Positions 19,670-28,244 of a stretch of 64,000 nt of DNA are shown here, piece by piece. The position numbers and the translations under genes were made by a program. The notes under the pieces were generated by a model, which searched no databases, was not told the DNA's origin, and saw only the letters and a list, made by a program, of their open reading frames with translations. This DNA is from Acidiluteibacter sp963716125 (GTDB lineage: Bacteria > Bacteroidota > Bacteroidia > Flavobacteriales_E > Vicingaceae). Each line of letters begins with the position of its first letter. Position 1 is the first letter of the stretch. The stretch is taken from contig OY970294.1 of the NCBI GenBank assembly GCA_963716125.1, positions 1,488,001 to 1,552,000 on the forward strand. The letters are read 5' to 3'.

Positions 19670-20098
19670 ATGATACTAACAGAAATTTTCGGATATAACA
19701 ATTTTGAAATAGGGGCAATGTCCTTAAAAGTATTAATAGCTATCTTTTTTGCAATTTTATTTTTGCAATCAGGATTAGATAAAGTTTTTAATTATAAAGA
19801 CAATTTGGAATGGCTAAAAGGTCATTTTGAAAAGTCTGTTTTGGCTAAATTTGTACCACTAATGGTGATTAAAATTACCATTTTAGAAGTATTGACTGGG
19901 CTTATAAGTTTAGTAGCAATTTGGGGAATTTGCACAGGAACCGATATGTATTTTGCAATCGCATGTGGTTTGGCAGCTCTATCATTATTAGGCCTATTTT
20001 TTGGTCAGCGAATGGCTAAAGATTATGCAGGAGCAGGCGCTTTAGTTCCTTATTTTATAGTAGCCATCATTGGAATAATCAGTTTTTTGATTTTTTAG
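19670..20098 (+). CDS. DoxX-like membrane protein, 142 aa
   Basis: Four hydrophobic helices with the DoxX-type sequence LQSGLDKVFNYKDNLEWLKG in the first third and LEVLTGLISLVAIWGICTGT in the middle. DoxX proteins are quinone-linked or thiol-redox membrane proteins of mostly unknown role. It starts 4 nt after the FMN reductase stop, so the two are co-transcribed and perhaps work in one redox step. Confidence 0.75.
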   Translation: MILTEIFGYNNFEIGAMSLKVLIAIFFAILFLQSGLDKVFNYKDNLEWLKGHFEKSVLAKFVPLMVIKITILEVLTGLISLVAIWGICTGTDMYFAIACGLAALSLLGLFFGQRMAKDYAGAGALVPYFIVAIIGIISFLIF

Positions 20099-20187
20099 AA
20101 GGTAAAGTCAATGATTCTTTCGAATGATTTTTTGAATTTGTGTTAGATGTTTTAATGTTGTAGTTAAAAGCCTATAAAATGTTGAGT

Positions 20188-20325
20188 TTAGAAAAATGTC
20201 TTACAACTCATCTGCCCCAATATCCAAACTGGATTTAAATTCAAAAAGGTTTTAGGAGAAGTCCATAGAATGCCAACAACTATTAATACCAAGATTAGAA
20301 AACTCCACGGATTGTAATGTCTCAT
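20188..20325 (-). CDS. Possible small membrane protein, 45 aa
   Basis: ATG at 20325 lies 3 nt after the stop of the beta-barrel gene (20329). Residues 5-25 (NPWSFLILVLIVVGILWTSP) form one hydrophobic helix. The tail VWILGQMSCKTFF is short and the last part may be read-through. The placement directly after a gene stop and the clean membrane segment argue for a real product; there is no homologue I recognise. Confidence 0.4.
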   Translation of the reverse strand: MRHYNPWSFLILVLIVVGILWTSPKTFLNLNPVWILGQMSCKTFF

Positions 20326-20328
20326 TTT

Positions 20329-21060
20329 TTAAAATGTTACTCCAAAATTGATATTGAAAGTATTTAGGCTGATAGTTTTATAACTTTTAGAGTTTCTACT
20401 GCTTTGTATTATATCAACTTCTTGATTTTCTAAACCTACTCCAATATTAATAGAATTTTCTGAATTTGTTATAATGGTAAATCCTGAATTAATACCAAAA
20501 ATAAATCCACTTTTTAAAAAATTATCATTAAGGTTAAAAGAATATCCTGGAGATAAAGAAATAAATGGTGACGCTTTCTTATCTAGTAAGTTAAACTTTA
20601 TATCTGCAAAAATTGGAAAGGTCAAAAGGTTATTTTCAATAGTAAACGATTCGGTACTTTTATTCAGATAGACTCTAAAACCGATACCAATTCCTAAAGA
20701 AAAATAAGGATTGTACTGATACCCATTGATAAGATTAATCTTTACATTATCGGTTATAGTACTTCCAATTCCAAGTTGATATCCAACTTCTATTATACCT
20801 TTATAACCTTTTGAAAGCCCTTTTTTAACCTTGTTATTTTGTTTTAGTTCTTTAGCTATTTTCTCTATTTCTGAAATTTGATAAGCAAATACATTTTTTT
20901 CTATAGTTTCTATTTTTAATGATATTTTAGGTGTTTGCTCTATGATTACTCCTTTTGGTATTCCACCATTTTTGAGATAGACCACATCTTGATAATTCCT
21001 TTGAGAATAAGCAAACAGAACCAATGTATTAAAGAGTAATAATAAAACTATTTGTTTCAT
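20329..21060 (-). CDS. Outer-membrane beta-barrel family protein, 243 aa
   Basis: A signal peptide (MKQIVLLLLFNTLVLFAYSQ) precedes a short N-terminal element RNYQDVVYLKNGGIPKGVII that is shared with the next gene and resembles a Bacteroidota domain in which a repeat about a K-N-G-x-I loop precedes a barrel. The rest has alternating beta strands ending in FNINFGVTF, a C-terminal strand with terminal Phe typical of outer-membrane barrels. It is a tandem paralogue of 21073-21821. Confidence 0.78.
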   Translation of the reverse strand: MKQIVLLLLFNTLVLFAYSQRNYQDVVYLKNGGIPKGVIIEQTPKISLKIETIEKNVFAYQISEIEKIAKELKQNNKVKKGLSKGYKGIIEVGYQLGIGSTITDNVKINLINGYQYNPYFSLGIGIGFRVYLNKSTESFTIENNLLTFPIFADIKFNLLDKKASPFISLSPGYSFNLNDNFLKSGFIFGINSGFTIITNSENSINIGVGLENQEVDIIQSSRNSKSYKTISLNTFNINFGVTF

Positions 21061-21072
21061 GAGAGGTATACT

Positions 21073-21821
21073 TTAAAATGAAAATCCAAAATTCAAATTG
21101 AAAGCATTTAGATAGTCCTTAAAGGTTTTAGGTATAATATTATATCCATATGGATTAAAGTAATAAACAGTCGTTTTTTGTCTTTCCAATCCTAGCCCAA
21201 TATTTACAGAATTTTTGTAATTAGTTTTCATGGTTACTCCAATGTTTGCCCCAAATAGAAAACCAATTTTATCAAAATCATTTTTTACATCAAAAGAATA
21301 CCTGGGGAAACAGAAAGAAATGGAGAAACTTTACCATCAATAAAGTTTATTTTGAAGTCTGCAAATATTGGAAAAGCAAGAAAAGGATCGAAATTGTTTG
21401 AATTATCTAAATTTTGATCTTCATATACTCTCAATCCAAATCCTAAACCCATTGAAAAATAAGGGTTGAATTGATACCCATTAATTAAATTAATTTTAAA
21501 ATTATCTGCTTTGAGATCTCCAACACCAATCTGATAACCAATTTCTAAAATCCCTTTATACCCTTTTAAAAGACCTTTTTTGTAGGCACTAGCAGAATTT
21601 TGAATGACTTCTTTCGTCATTTTTTCTATTTCTTCCATCCTATAAACAAATACATTGTTTCCATTGGTTTGAATTTTTAGAGAAACGTTAGGAACTTGTT
21701 CAATGATTAAACCTCTTATTATTCCACCATTTTTAAGATAGACCACATCTTGATAATTGCTTTGAGCAAAGGTAAAAATGGAGATTGCGATTAATAAAAG
21801 AAGTAGGCTAATTTTTTTCAT
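21073..21821 (-). CDS. Outer-membrane beta-barrel paralogue, frameshifted near 21300
   Basis: The start at 21821 gives the signal MKKISLLLLLIAISIFTFAQ followed by SNYQDVVYLKNGGIIRGLII, matching the neighbour almost residue for residue. The frame stops after SPFLSVSPGILLM. In the next frame the protein resumes YSFDVKNDFDKIGFLFGANI and ends AFNLNFGFSF at 21073, matching the paralogue. One base is missing around 21300 (CCAGG before TATTCT). The restored product is about 249 aa. It is either a recent pseudogene or an assembly error, the latter favoured by similar slips in essential genes. Confidence 0.75.
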
Positions 21822-21875
21822 AGTTGAGGAATTTTGTAATGAGGGAATTAGATTGACCACACAATAATAATGATT

Positions 21876-22370
21876 TTAATTAATTTCTTGATCTGATTTG
21901 CTGTATTGGTGCTTATAATCATAGTTAAATTCTAAATCATTTTCTATCTTCTTTTTGGTTGGTCTCAATGAAATAAAATAGATAATTAATACACCTGCAA
22001 TGAGCAGATAATAAAAATTACCTGTTAAAAATGAAACCATAATGGCCAATAGAATAGGAGCTTCTAATAGTGCATATTGGATGATAGAAGCAGTTTGAAA
22101 TCCTAATAATTTTTCCCTCAAACTACTTTTAGATTTTAAAGTCTTTAGTTGACTTTTGTATATCCTAGTTCCTGCAAATATTCCTAAAAAGGCAAAAACT
22201 GGAACAATAAAAAAGAGCAAATCTTCAGTATCCCACTTTAATTCCCAACTAATTGTTATAAATAAAATGGCACTTACAAAAAGCATAATTCCTAAAACTA
22301 GTGCAGAATGTATGATTTTTATCGTTTTTAAAAATTGTTTTGGTGTTAGCGGTTGAATTTTGTTTTCCAT
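21876..22370 (-). CDS. Hypothetical membrane protein, 164 aa
   Basis: Four hydrophobic helices at about 16-40, 52-70, 95-112 and 115-135 (for example IIHSALVLGIMLFVSAILFI and ALLEAPILLAIMVSFLTGNF) with a charged C-terminal tail. Proteins of this size and layout are common in Bacteroidota and unnamed. It is monocistronic on the minus strand, 54 nt upstream of the beta-barrel paralogue. Confidence 0.7.
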   Translation of the reverse strand: MENKIQPLTPKQFLKTIKIIHSALVLGIMLFVSAILFITISWELKWDTEDLLFFIVPVFAFLGIFAGTRIYKSQLKTLKSKSSLREKLLGFQTASIIQYALLEAPILLAIMVSFLTGNFYYLLIAGVLIIYFISLRPTKKKIENDLEFNYDYKHQYSKSDQEIN

Positions 22371-22631
22371 ATTAAATTTGGAAGTATTTCATCTAAAATA
22401 CTTTGTCCATTTCTCACTTTTTTATTAATCTATAAAAACATAATCTATTTCTAGATTTAGCTACCATTCCATCATTCACGATTTTCCATTTGTTGTGGAA
22501 CGATAAATCGGACGAATAGTTTTTTAAGATGATCTTATTGCGTCTTACTTCCTATTCACCGTTTACATTTATTGCCTTTTCAGGATTAGAAAAATCTCTA
22601 TAAGTAAAAGTGTTATCTTCATTTAATTTTA

Positions 22632-23589
22632 TTGAGTTACACACTTAGCGTCTGTTTTATTTGATAGTGATAAATTGGTTTGCTTTCGACCATTCTGTTG
22701 ATTGTTTTATGAAAAATATTGGTTTTAAATTGTGAGCGGTTAATCCTAAAGCAAAATTCATCAAAATATGCTTGTATATGCCATTTACTTACATGAGTTG
22801 GTATTGCTCTGAGCCATGATTTAACTTGCATAATTATAATGTGTAATTCTTTGAAATTTGCTCCATTATTACTTTGGATTTGTTCAATATTATACTTTTC
22901 TTTTAAAGGTTCATAACCTCTCCATTTATCTGTTACTATTTTAGCAGAAGTACTAATATGTTCTTCAAAAATTGGAGTCAATGATTTTGCAGAATAATCA
23001 GGAATTGATTGAATATATACTCTCTTTATTTTGTTGTTATCAGTTAATTCAACTGCAATTACAGCTTTTTTCTTTTTCGTATCATAACTTCTTCCTTGTT
23101 TCCCTTCTTCTTTTCCTCCTACAGTAAACTCATCCACATGAATTATTTTATCTAAAGGGTATTTTTGGCTACTTTTCATTGATTTTCGTACTTTTTGCAT
23201 AAAATACCATGCTGTTCCTTGGCGAATACTAAATCGTTTACCCATTTGTATACTTGAAACACTTTTACTACTTGTACTCATTTCAAATACAACACAAAAT
23301 GCTTTTTGTAACCCAAATTTAACTTTGTGAAAAAGCGTGTTGGCTGTGGCACTTTCTACATGATTACATGCATAACAATGATAATTATAACCTGCTTTTT
23401 CACAACCTTTTGTATGTCCGCATTTACTACAAGTAAATCCATCCTGCCATTTTATTTTAGCCAAATAGGCTTTACAAGCTTCATCATTTGGAAGTTCTTT
23501 TATAAAGTTTAGAATATCTTGTCCTTTGAATTGTTCCATAATCGCAATTTTAAAGGGATAAACATACAGAAATTAAATGACTAACTCAA
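22632..23589 (-). mobile_element. IS1595-family insertion sequence, 958 bp
   Basis: The ends are TTGAGTTAC (22632) and, on the other strand, TTGAGTTAG (23589). The element is flanked by a perfect 8-bp direct repeat TAATTTTA at 22624-22631 and 23590-23597, the duplication length known for IS1595. It encodes one transposase and interrupts a small secreted-protein gene. The transposase stop lies inside the left terminal repeat. The intact ends and duplication indicate a fairly recent insertion. Confidence 0.92.
22637..23539 (-). CDS. IS1595 family transposase, 300 aa
   Basis: DDE-type transposase. An N-terminal zinc-ribbon is seen in FTCSKCGHTKGCEK and NYHCYACNH (two CxxC pairs at about 35-60). 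The catalytic domain has IIHVDEFTVGGKEEGKQGRS (first D/E, about 140), KIVTDKWRGYEPL (second D, about 205) and a C-terminal helix with AYFDEFCFRINRSQF. It is full length and undamaged, so the element may be active. Confidence 0.93.
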   Translation of the reverse strand: MEQFKGQDILNFIKELPNDEACKAYLAKIKWQDGFTCSKCGHTKGCEKAGYNYHCYACNHVESATANTLFHKVKFGLQKAFCVVFEMSTSSKSVSSIQMGKRFSIRQGTAWYFMQKVRKSMKSSQKYPLDKIIHVDEFTVGGKEEGKQGRSYDTKKKKAVIAVELTDNNKIKRVYIQSIPDYSAKSLTPIFEEHISTSAKIVTDKWRGYEPLKEKYNIEQIQSNNGANFKELHIIIMQVKSWLRAIPTHVSKWHIQAYFDEFCFRINRSQFKTNIFHKTINRMVESKPIYHYQIKQTLSV

Positions 23590-23814
23590 TAATTTTAATT
23601 CGATATTTGATGGATCATTATCACTGACTCCATAAGTACCCACATAATTGGATTCAAGTATTGTAGTAAAAGAAAATAAAGTCAATAAGGCTACAGTTAT
23701 AAATGTTGTTTTGATTATTTTTTTCATAATATGATTACTTAAAAGATGAATTAAATGAAGTAATATTCTTAATAGATCTTAAAGATACATATTTTCAAGA
23801 AATTTTAAATTGAA

Positions 23815-24651
23815 TCAAATATCGGTTTTAGTAGGATTTTTTTCATCATCTAATAAAAGCAACTTTTCTACTTTTGAATAATCATTGATTACTATTAAGG
23901 TCACATTGCTTAACCCAACTCCTACTAATCCCCCTATAATATTTAGTATGGTTAGTGTTGTTAATTCATTTATGGTGTAAGCATTACCTGAAAGTCTAAA
24001 TATAATTTGACCAAGGATTCCGTATATTATCCATAGTATCCACCATAAACTTAAAAATTTTGTACTCAAATCTAATTGTAAGGTGTCATTTTTTTTATTC
24101 AGATATTTTTTTGTCTCAACATATAATTCTTTCATAATCTGAAATGGTCTAAAAAAGTTTAAAATTGGTACAAACCAACTTCCAGCCGCCCAACCTTCAG
24201 AAAAAGTAAGATAATTTAAACGTTGATGTAAATTGAAATATGCTCTTCTAAACCACATGATAAAAGTTATTCCTGATATTATATAAGCAACAAGATAAAT
24301 CACTCCAATTATTTGCTCTCTTAAATCATTGATCTCTGCTTCCTCAGAAGTAATGGTGCCACCATTTGTAACTATTTGTAATAAGTTGTATTGAAGAATG
24401 CTAGATAGAATGCCAATAACTTCTAACCCTAAAACTATCCAGATAAATATAAGTAGTATTTTAGCCCGTTTTCCATTAGGTCTTAATTCAAGTCCTTTAA
24501 ATTCTTTTACAGTTTCATCATGTTTAAAATCAGAACATTCATTTTGAAATGTTGCTTTTTGGCTAGTTAAATTACATATTAAACCTTGTTGCATGTCCAT
24601 TTTTCGATGGATGCATTTTTTACAAAAAAATAATTGTTCTTCGCGAGTCAT
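23815..24651 (-). CDS. DUF4328 domain-containing membrane protein, 278 aa
   Basis: The N-terminal soluble part has cysteine pairs FFCKKCIHRKMDMQQGLICN (residues about 8-27) like a small zinc finger. The membrane part is DUF4328, with several helices and the signature FNLHQRLNYLTFSEGWAAGS and WFVPILNFFRPFQIMKELYV. DUF4328 proteins have unknown function. It is monocistronic, 163 nt downstream of the T9SS cargo gene. Confidence 0.88.
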   Translation of the reverse strand: MTREEQLFFCKKCIHRKMDMQQGLICNLTSQKATFQNECSDFKHDETVKEFKGLELRPNGKRAKILLIFIWIVLGLEVIGILSSILQYNLLQIVTNGGTITSEEAEINDLREQIIGVIYLVAYIISGITFIMWFRRAYFNLHQRLNYLTFSEGWAAGSWFVPILNFFRPFQIMKELYVETKKYLNKKNDTLQLDLSTKFLSLWWILWIIYGILGQIIFRLSGNAYTINELTTLTILNIIGGLVGVGLSNVTLIVINDYSKVEKLLLLDDEKNPTKTDI

Positions 24652-24782
24652 TTTATTGGAATATATTTGAGTGTAAAATATGTGGAATAAATTTATTTGA
24701 TTCTTTCAAACTTTTAAAATTGAGATTATTATGCCTTTTTGGCAATAAGATTTTGAATTACAACAATAGTATTTTTAGCTAT

Positions 24783-26234
24783 CTAATTTATTATTAATTT
24801 CTTAGCAATTCTTTGATTGTTATCTGAATATACAATAAAATAAACACCTTTGTTGAACTTAGAAATATCAATTTGTTTTTGTTGTGCAACTCCTAAGTCA
24901 AATTGAGCAAATTCTTTTCCTAAAAGATCTATAATTTTAATAGAAGTAAAATTATGATTTGAATTATTTTTTACGTTAAATTGCTGCTTAGCAGGGTTTG
25001 GGAAAACTGAAATATAGGTTTCTTCTAAGCTATTTTCTTTAATAGTTGTCATCACCCCTAGTGGACTAATCAAAACGACACCCAAAGTAGAATCATCTTT
25101 AAAATCAAAAATAGTACTATCAGCGCCTATTAAAGTTGATCTACCCCATAAATTATTTTGAGCATATATAGAATCGGGAGTATTGTTAAATAAATTATAT
25201 TCAATTCCATTATTGAAATTATTATAAATTTCATTTTGTCCCAAATTGAAGCTAGAGGCACGATTATCTCCTAAATTGGGTTTGGCTGTACCTTGTATCG
25301 TAACTCCCCATAAATTTCCGCTAATTAAATTCTCAGAAACGACAGAAATATTTGTATTTCCACCGTTAAAGTTTATTCCACTTCCACCTAGGTTGGGATT
25401 ACCTTGAATATTGTTATTAGTAATCGTATTTTTTTTGATGACACTATTAATACCACCGCTCAGCATACCAACTCCATAGCGATTACTATCGATAAAGTTG
25501 TTTTCTACAATAACATTTAGCACACCTAATGGCAGAAGTCCAATAGCTCCTGCATTATCGTAATATCCTAAAATTTTATTTCCGCTAATTATTGTGGTGT
25601 CGGCTCCACTAGCTCCCATATTTATTTGAGCTCTATTTCCATTATAGGTTACATTTTTAAAAATCAAGTTGTTCAAAATTTTAGGCGCATTTGAAATATT
25701 TGCTCCGCCACTTATTGCCGAAGATCTATTTTCAGTAAAAGTAGAGTTTTGTATAATTGAATTACTTCTAAATAAGTTGATGGCACCTCTAGTACCATTT
25801 GAATTATTAATAAATAAACAACTATCAAAAGTTGGAGAACAATCATAGAGTCCTATTCCTCCGCCATTTTTAAAGGTTGTTTTTCGTATAAATCCTTTAG
25901 CCGAATCAATTCGAATGTCATTATAGCCTAGGTTGTTAGTATCTGTTACCACTATTTGGTTTGGTGGATTAATATGAAGGTAACCTTTCCAAACAATTTC
26001 AATACTATCTGCCACAATAATTCTAGTATCTAATAAAATTTCCAGCGTGTCATTTTTTTGTAAATTGAAATCTTGATAAAAGATATAAGCATTGGCCACC
26101 TTTACAATTGCTCCATTACTTTTTAATTCAAGACTATCTAGATTATACTTTTCAAAATTATTTGAAGTTGTATATTGTGCTGATGCATATAGTATTGATA
26201 GGGTAAAACTTATAAAAAGTGATATTTTCTTCAT
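24783..26234 (-). CDS. Secreted parallel beta-helix protein with type IX secretion C-terminal domain, 483 aa
   Basis: A signal peptide (MKKISLFISFTLSILYASAQ) is followed by a right-handed beta-helix core of repeating Asn-rich coils (NVIVENNFIDSNRYGVGMLS, VISENLISGNLWGV-like turns). The last 80 residues are a por-type sorting domain (ETYISVFPNPAKQQFNVKNN, IKIIDLLGKEFAQFDLG, FNKGVYFIVYSDNNQRIAKK). This predicts export by the type IX system to the cell surface or medium. The beta-helix suggests polysaccharide or adhesin binding, but no catalytic residues stand out. Confidence 0.9.
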   Translation of the reverse strand: MKKISLFISFTLSILYASAQYTTSNNFEKYNLDSLELKSNGAIVKVANAYIFYQDFNLQKNDTLEILLDTRIIVADSIEIVWKGYLHINPPNQIVVTDTNNLGYNDIRIDSAKGFIRKTTFKNGGGIGLYDCSPTFDSCLFINNSNGTRGAINLFRSNSIIQNSTFTENRSSAISGGANISNAPKILNNLIFKNVTYNGNRAQINMGASGADTTIISGNKILGYYDNAGAIGLLPLGVLNVIVENNFIDSNRYGVGMLSGGINSVIKKNTITNNNIQGNPNLGGSGINFNGGNTNISVVSENLISGNLWGVTIQGTAKPNLGDNRASSFNLGQNEIYNNFNNGIEYNLFNNTPDSIYAQNNLWGRSTLIGADSTIFDFKDDSTLGVVLISPLGVMTTIKENSLEETYISVFPNPAKQQFNVKNNSNHNFTSIKIIDLLGKEFAQFDLGVAQQKQIDISKFNKGVYFIVYSDNNQRIAKKLIIN

Positions 26235-26353
26235 TTTTTTTATTTTAGAGGTGCAAAGTTAATACAACTCATAAGATTTGAAGACTTCGATGTAATTTTT
26301 TAATTGATTAGGAAATCCATTAGAATTAATAGAAAGGATTTTTTTATTTGAAA

Positions 26354-26845
26354 CTAATGGTTATATAACTTCCCAACTTTTTTAAAATCTGTTGTTCCAT
26401 TAATTTCGTAAAAATAGTTCAGTTGCCATTTTTGAGCTCGTTCTGCTTGTTTGTTATTTACCGTATCCCAATTTGGATACACACGAAATGCTCTTTTTCC
26501 TTCTTTTAGATTTGTTGAGAGAATTCCTTTTATAATTAATACAGATTTTGGAAAAACAAATTGACCATAGTTTTTCTCAGTTCTACAGTTTACAATGAAA
26601 AAGTCAATAGGATCGGTTTCATTATATGGTTCAATAGGATCACTGCCATTTCGTTTCCAAAAAGTAACAAACTGTCCCGCTTTTTTAGGAGTGATTTTGG
26701 AGCTTCTGCTGATAATATTTAGCCCGTTTAATTTAAATCGACAAGCATCATATTCTTTACTCTCTGCTTCTGGTTGAAAGTCTGAAATCTCCAAAGTGCA
26801 TTTATCGTAAATTTCATTTTTGATATGGATTAGATGGAGATTCAT
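26354..26845 (-). CDS. MepB family protein, 163 aa
   Basis: Full-length match by eye to the MepB family: NIISRSSKITPKKAGQFVTF, WKRNGSDPIEPYNETDPIDF and YGQFVFPKSVLIIKGILSTN are its characteristic blocks. MepB was named from the mepRAB multidrug operon of Staphylococcus, where its own role is unknown. No transporter or MarR gene lies next to it here. It is monocistronic. Confidence 0.87.
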   Translation of the reverse strand: MNLHLIHIKNEIYDKCTLEISDFQPEAESKEYDACRFKLNGLNIISRSSKITPKKAGQFVTFWKRNGSDPIEPYNETDPIDFFIVNCRTEKNYGQFVFPKSVLIIKGILSTNLKEGKRAFRVYPNWDTVNNKQAERAQKWQLNYFYEINGTTDFKKVGKLYNH

Positions 26846-27100
26846 TTATATCTGCTAGTTGTAATTTTACCACAAAGATCTCAAAGTTTTTCGCAAAGTT
26901 CACTAAGGTAGTTATTCTAATAGAATCTTCATTGCTTCCGAAGCTTTCAATAATCTAAATTTTAGTGATAACAATCATTTATACACCATCTTAAATTTCC
27001 TTCTATTTATTTTAGTAATAAAAATAGATTAGTATTTATGAATTGGAATATTAATATTACTTTCGAAATAATAAAATATGTGCTTATCAAATGTTAGTTT

Positions 27101-27496
27101 ATGTCTTATGAAGATGTGTTTGTTCTTTTCTGGGAACAAGTAAAAGAAAGTGTAAAAGAGGATCGATTTGCCAAGTTAACCATGGCAAAAACCATTGGTA
27201 AACCCAATTTGAGAAATATATTTGTAAGACCGGTTTATTCGGAGGATGGGTTTAAGGTTTTGCTAAAATTGCGATATAGATCTAGAGAAACAGAAGATAT
27301 TGAAGAAGAACTAACGCTAGAAGAGGCTTTTGTAGTTTTGAAATCACACCTTAAAAAGTCTTTTTACTCCGTTTTATTATTTACGATAACAAAAGATGTT
27401 ACTTTTAAAATCAATAAAAAGGGTGCGGGAAGCATTACTGAGTATCCGCCAACTTTTAGTGATGTTAGGCAAGCCGAGAAAGATGTTGATAGCTAA
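27101..27496 (+). CDS. Conserved hypothetical protein, 131 aa
   Basis: A soluble cytoplasmic protein with no signal peptide. Distinct blocks are LTMAKTIGKPNLRNIFVRPV, GFKVLLKLRYRSRETEDIEE and ELTLEEAFVVLKSHLKKSFY. The arrangement (RNIFVRPV then a Glu-rich strand-helix) looks conserved, but I cannot name it. It is the only plus-strand gene between 20 and 34 kb and is convergent with the small Cys-rich protein. Confidence 0.65.
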   Translation: MSYEDVFVLFWEQVKESVKEDRFAKLTMAKTIGKPNLRNIFVRPVYSEDGFKVLLKLRYRSRETEDIEEELTLEEAFVVLKSHLKKSFYSVLLFTITKDVTFKINKKGAGSITEYPPTFSDVRQAEKDVDS

Positions 27497-27524
27497 AATA
27501 TCAGCAGTGTTTTTTATTTTTCGT

Positions 27525-27743
27525 TTATTTATGTTGCCAACAATAGGTATCTCCATCATTAGAAACACAATGTTTGCATCGTTCACCAGTAGATTTAGCT
27601 GTAGCATGACATTGATCAAACTTACAAACAAGATCAATGCTGCTTATCAAAGGTGTGTTAACAGTTAAAGAACTTGCATCAATAATACCATTTATAGATA
27701 GCACTATTAAAATTGAAAATAGATACTTTAGATAATTTTTCAT
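27525..27743 (-). CDS. Small secreted Cys-rich protein, 72 aa
   Basis: A signal peptide (MKNYLKYLFSILIVLSINGI) leads to a compact C-terminal metal-binding-like motif CKFDQCHATAKSTGERCKHC and YCWQH (four or five Cys plus His). The pattern QC-x-A-x-T-x2-GERC-x2-C-x-YC-x2-H recurs in small Bacteroidota and phage proteins annotated as DUF5763. The function is unknown; a zinc-binding surface or export signal is possible. Confidence 0.65.
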   Translation of the reverse strand: MKNYLKYLFSILIVLSINGIIDASSLTVNTPLISSIDLVCKFDQCHATAKSTGERCKHCVSNDGDTYCWQHK

Positions 27744-27860
27744 AGTATTGAATTAATAGCAAATATAACAACCTTTTCTAAATTCTTAAAACGGATAGTA
27801 TTAGTAAAAAATCAATTGAACTTTATTTGAATTTTTTCTCTGTGCTTTAGTAGTAATTAT

Positions 27861-28124
27861 TTATTTTTTGTTCAATTTATCCGCTGTTATTATTCTGTTT
27901 GTAAATGAATTGATTGTTAGCCTAATATTTTTATTGTTGTTTGAAATATAAATATTCTTGCCTGTTTTTTTAAAATCAGATTCATTGGTTTCGCTAATAA
28001 TCTTAAAAATTAGGTCTTCAATTTTTTCTTTTGAAAGTTTTAAGCCAAGCTTTTTATTAATTCGTTCATAAACAAGTTCAGTGTAACAAATTTTATTTAA
28101 AATTTCTGATTTATAATTGCTCAT
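27861..28124 (-). CDS. DUF3781 domain-containing protein, 87 aa
   Basis: A small soluble protein covering the whole DUF3781 domain: ILNKICYTELVYERINKKLG, KIEDLIFKIISETNESDFKK and IRLTINSFTNRIITADKLNK. The family is widespread in Firmicutes and Bacteroidota and uncharacterised. It lies just left of a group II intron remnant and the HipAB genes, at the left edge of the accessory island. Confidence 0.85.
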   Translation of the reverse strand: MSNYKSEILNKICYTELVYERINKKLGLKLSKEKIEDLIFKIISETNESDFKKTGKNIYISNNNKNIRLTINSFTNRIITADKLNKK

Positions 28125-28157
28125 ACTAATATTTTTTAAATATCGCTCTACATAGAT

Positions 28158-28226
28158 TTGAGAGGTGCCCGCAGTCGTGATACGAGTAAATCTAGACTAT
28201 TTTGGTCGGAGCCGTCTATTTGATTG
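28158..28226 (+). mobile_element. Group II intron 3'-end remnant
   Basis: TTTGAGAGGTG (28157-28167) and CTAGACTATTTTGGTCGGAG (28192-28211) with CCGTCTATTTGAT match the last 50 nt of the complete intron (38955-39001), which reads GTGTGAGAGGTGAA, CGACTATTTTAGTCGGAG and CCATCTACTCGAT. About 24 nt of other sequence has been inserted between the two blocks. No 5' part is nearby, so it is a fragment on the plus strand that ends next to the hipA stop. Confidence 0.65.
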
Positions 28227-28244
28227 ATTTTTTTGACTTAAGTT

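Larger units (their letters stand above)
22414..23727 (-). pseudogene. Small secreted-protein gene split by an IS1595-family element, with a nonsense codon
   Basis: ATG at 23727 begins a signal peptide (MKKIIKTTFITVALLTLFSF). The gene runs to ...NDPSNIELKL at 23598 and continues after the insertion (22631-22414) with LNEDNTFTYRDFSNPEKAIN, VNGE and EVRRNKIILKNYSSDLSFHN to a stop at 22414. Removing the element and one copy of the 8-bp duplication restores the frame. TAG stands where TGG is expected (NGE-W-EVRR), so the remnant has decayed further since insertion. The uninterrupted product was about 115 aa. The family is unknown; the fold is probably a small beta barrel. Confidence 0.8.
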
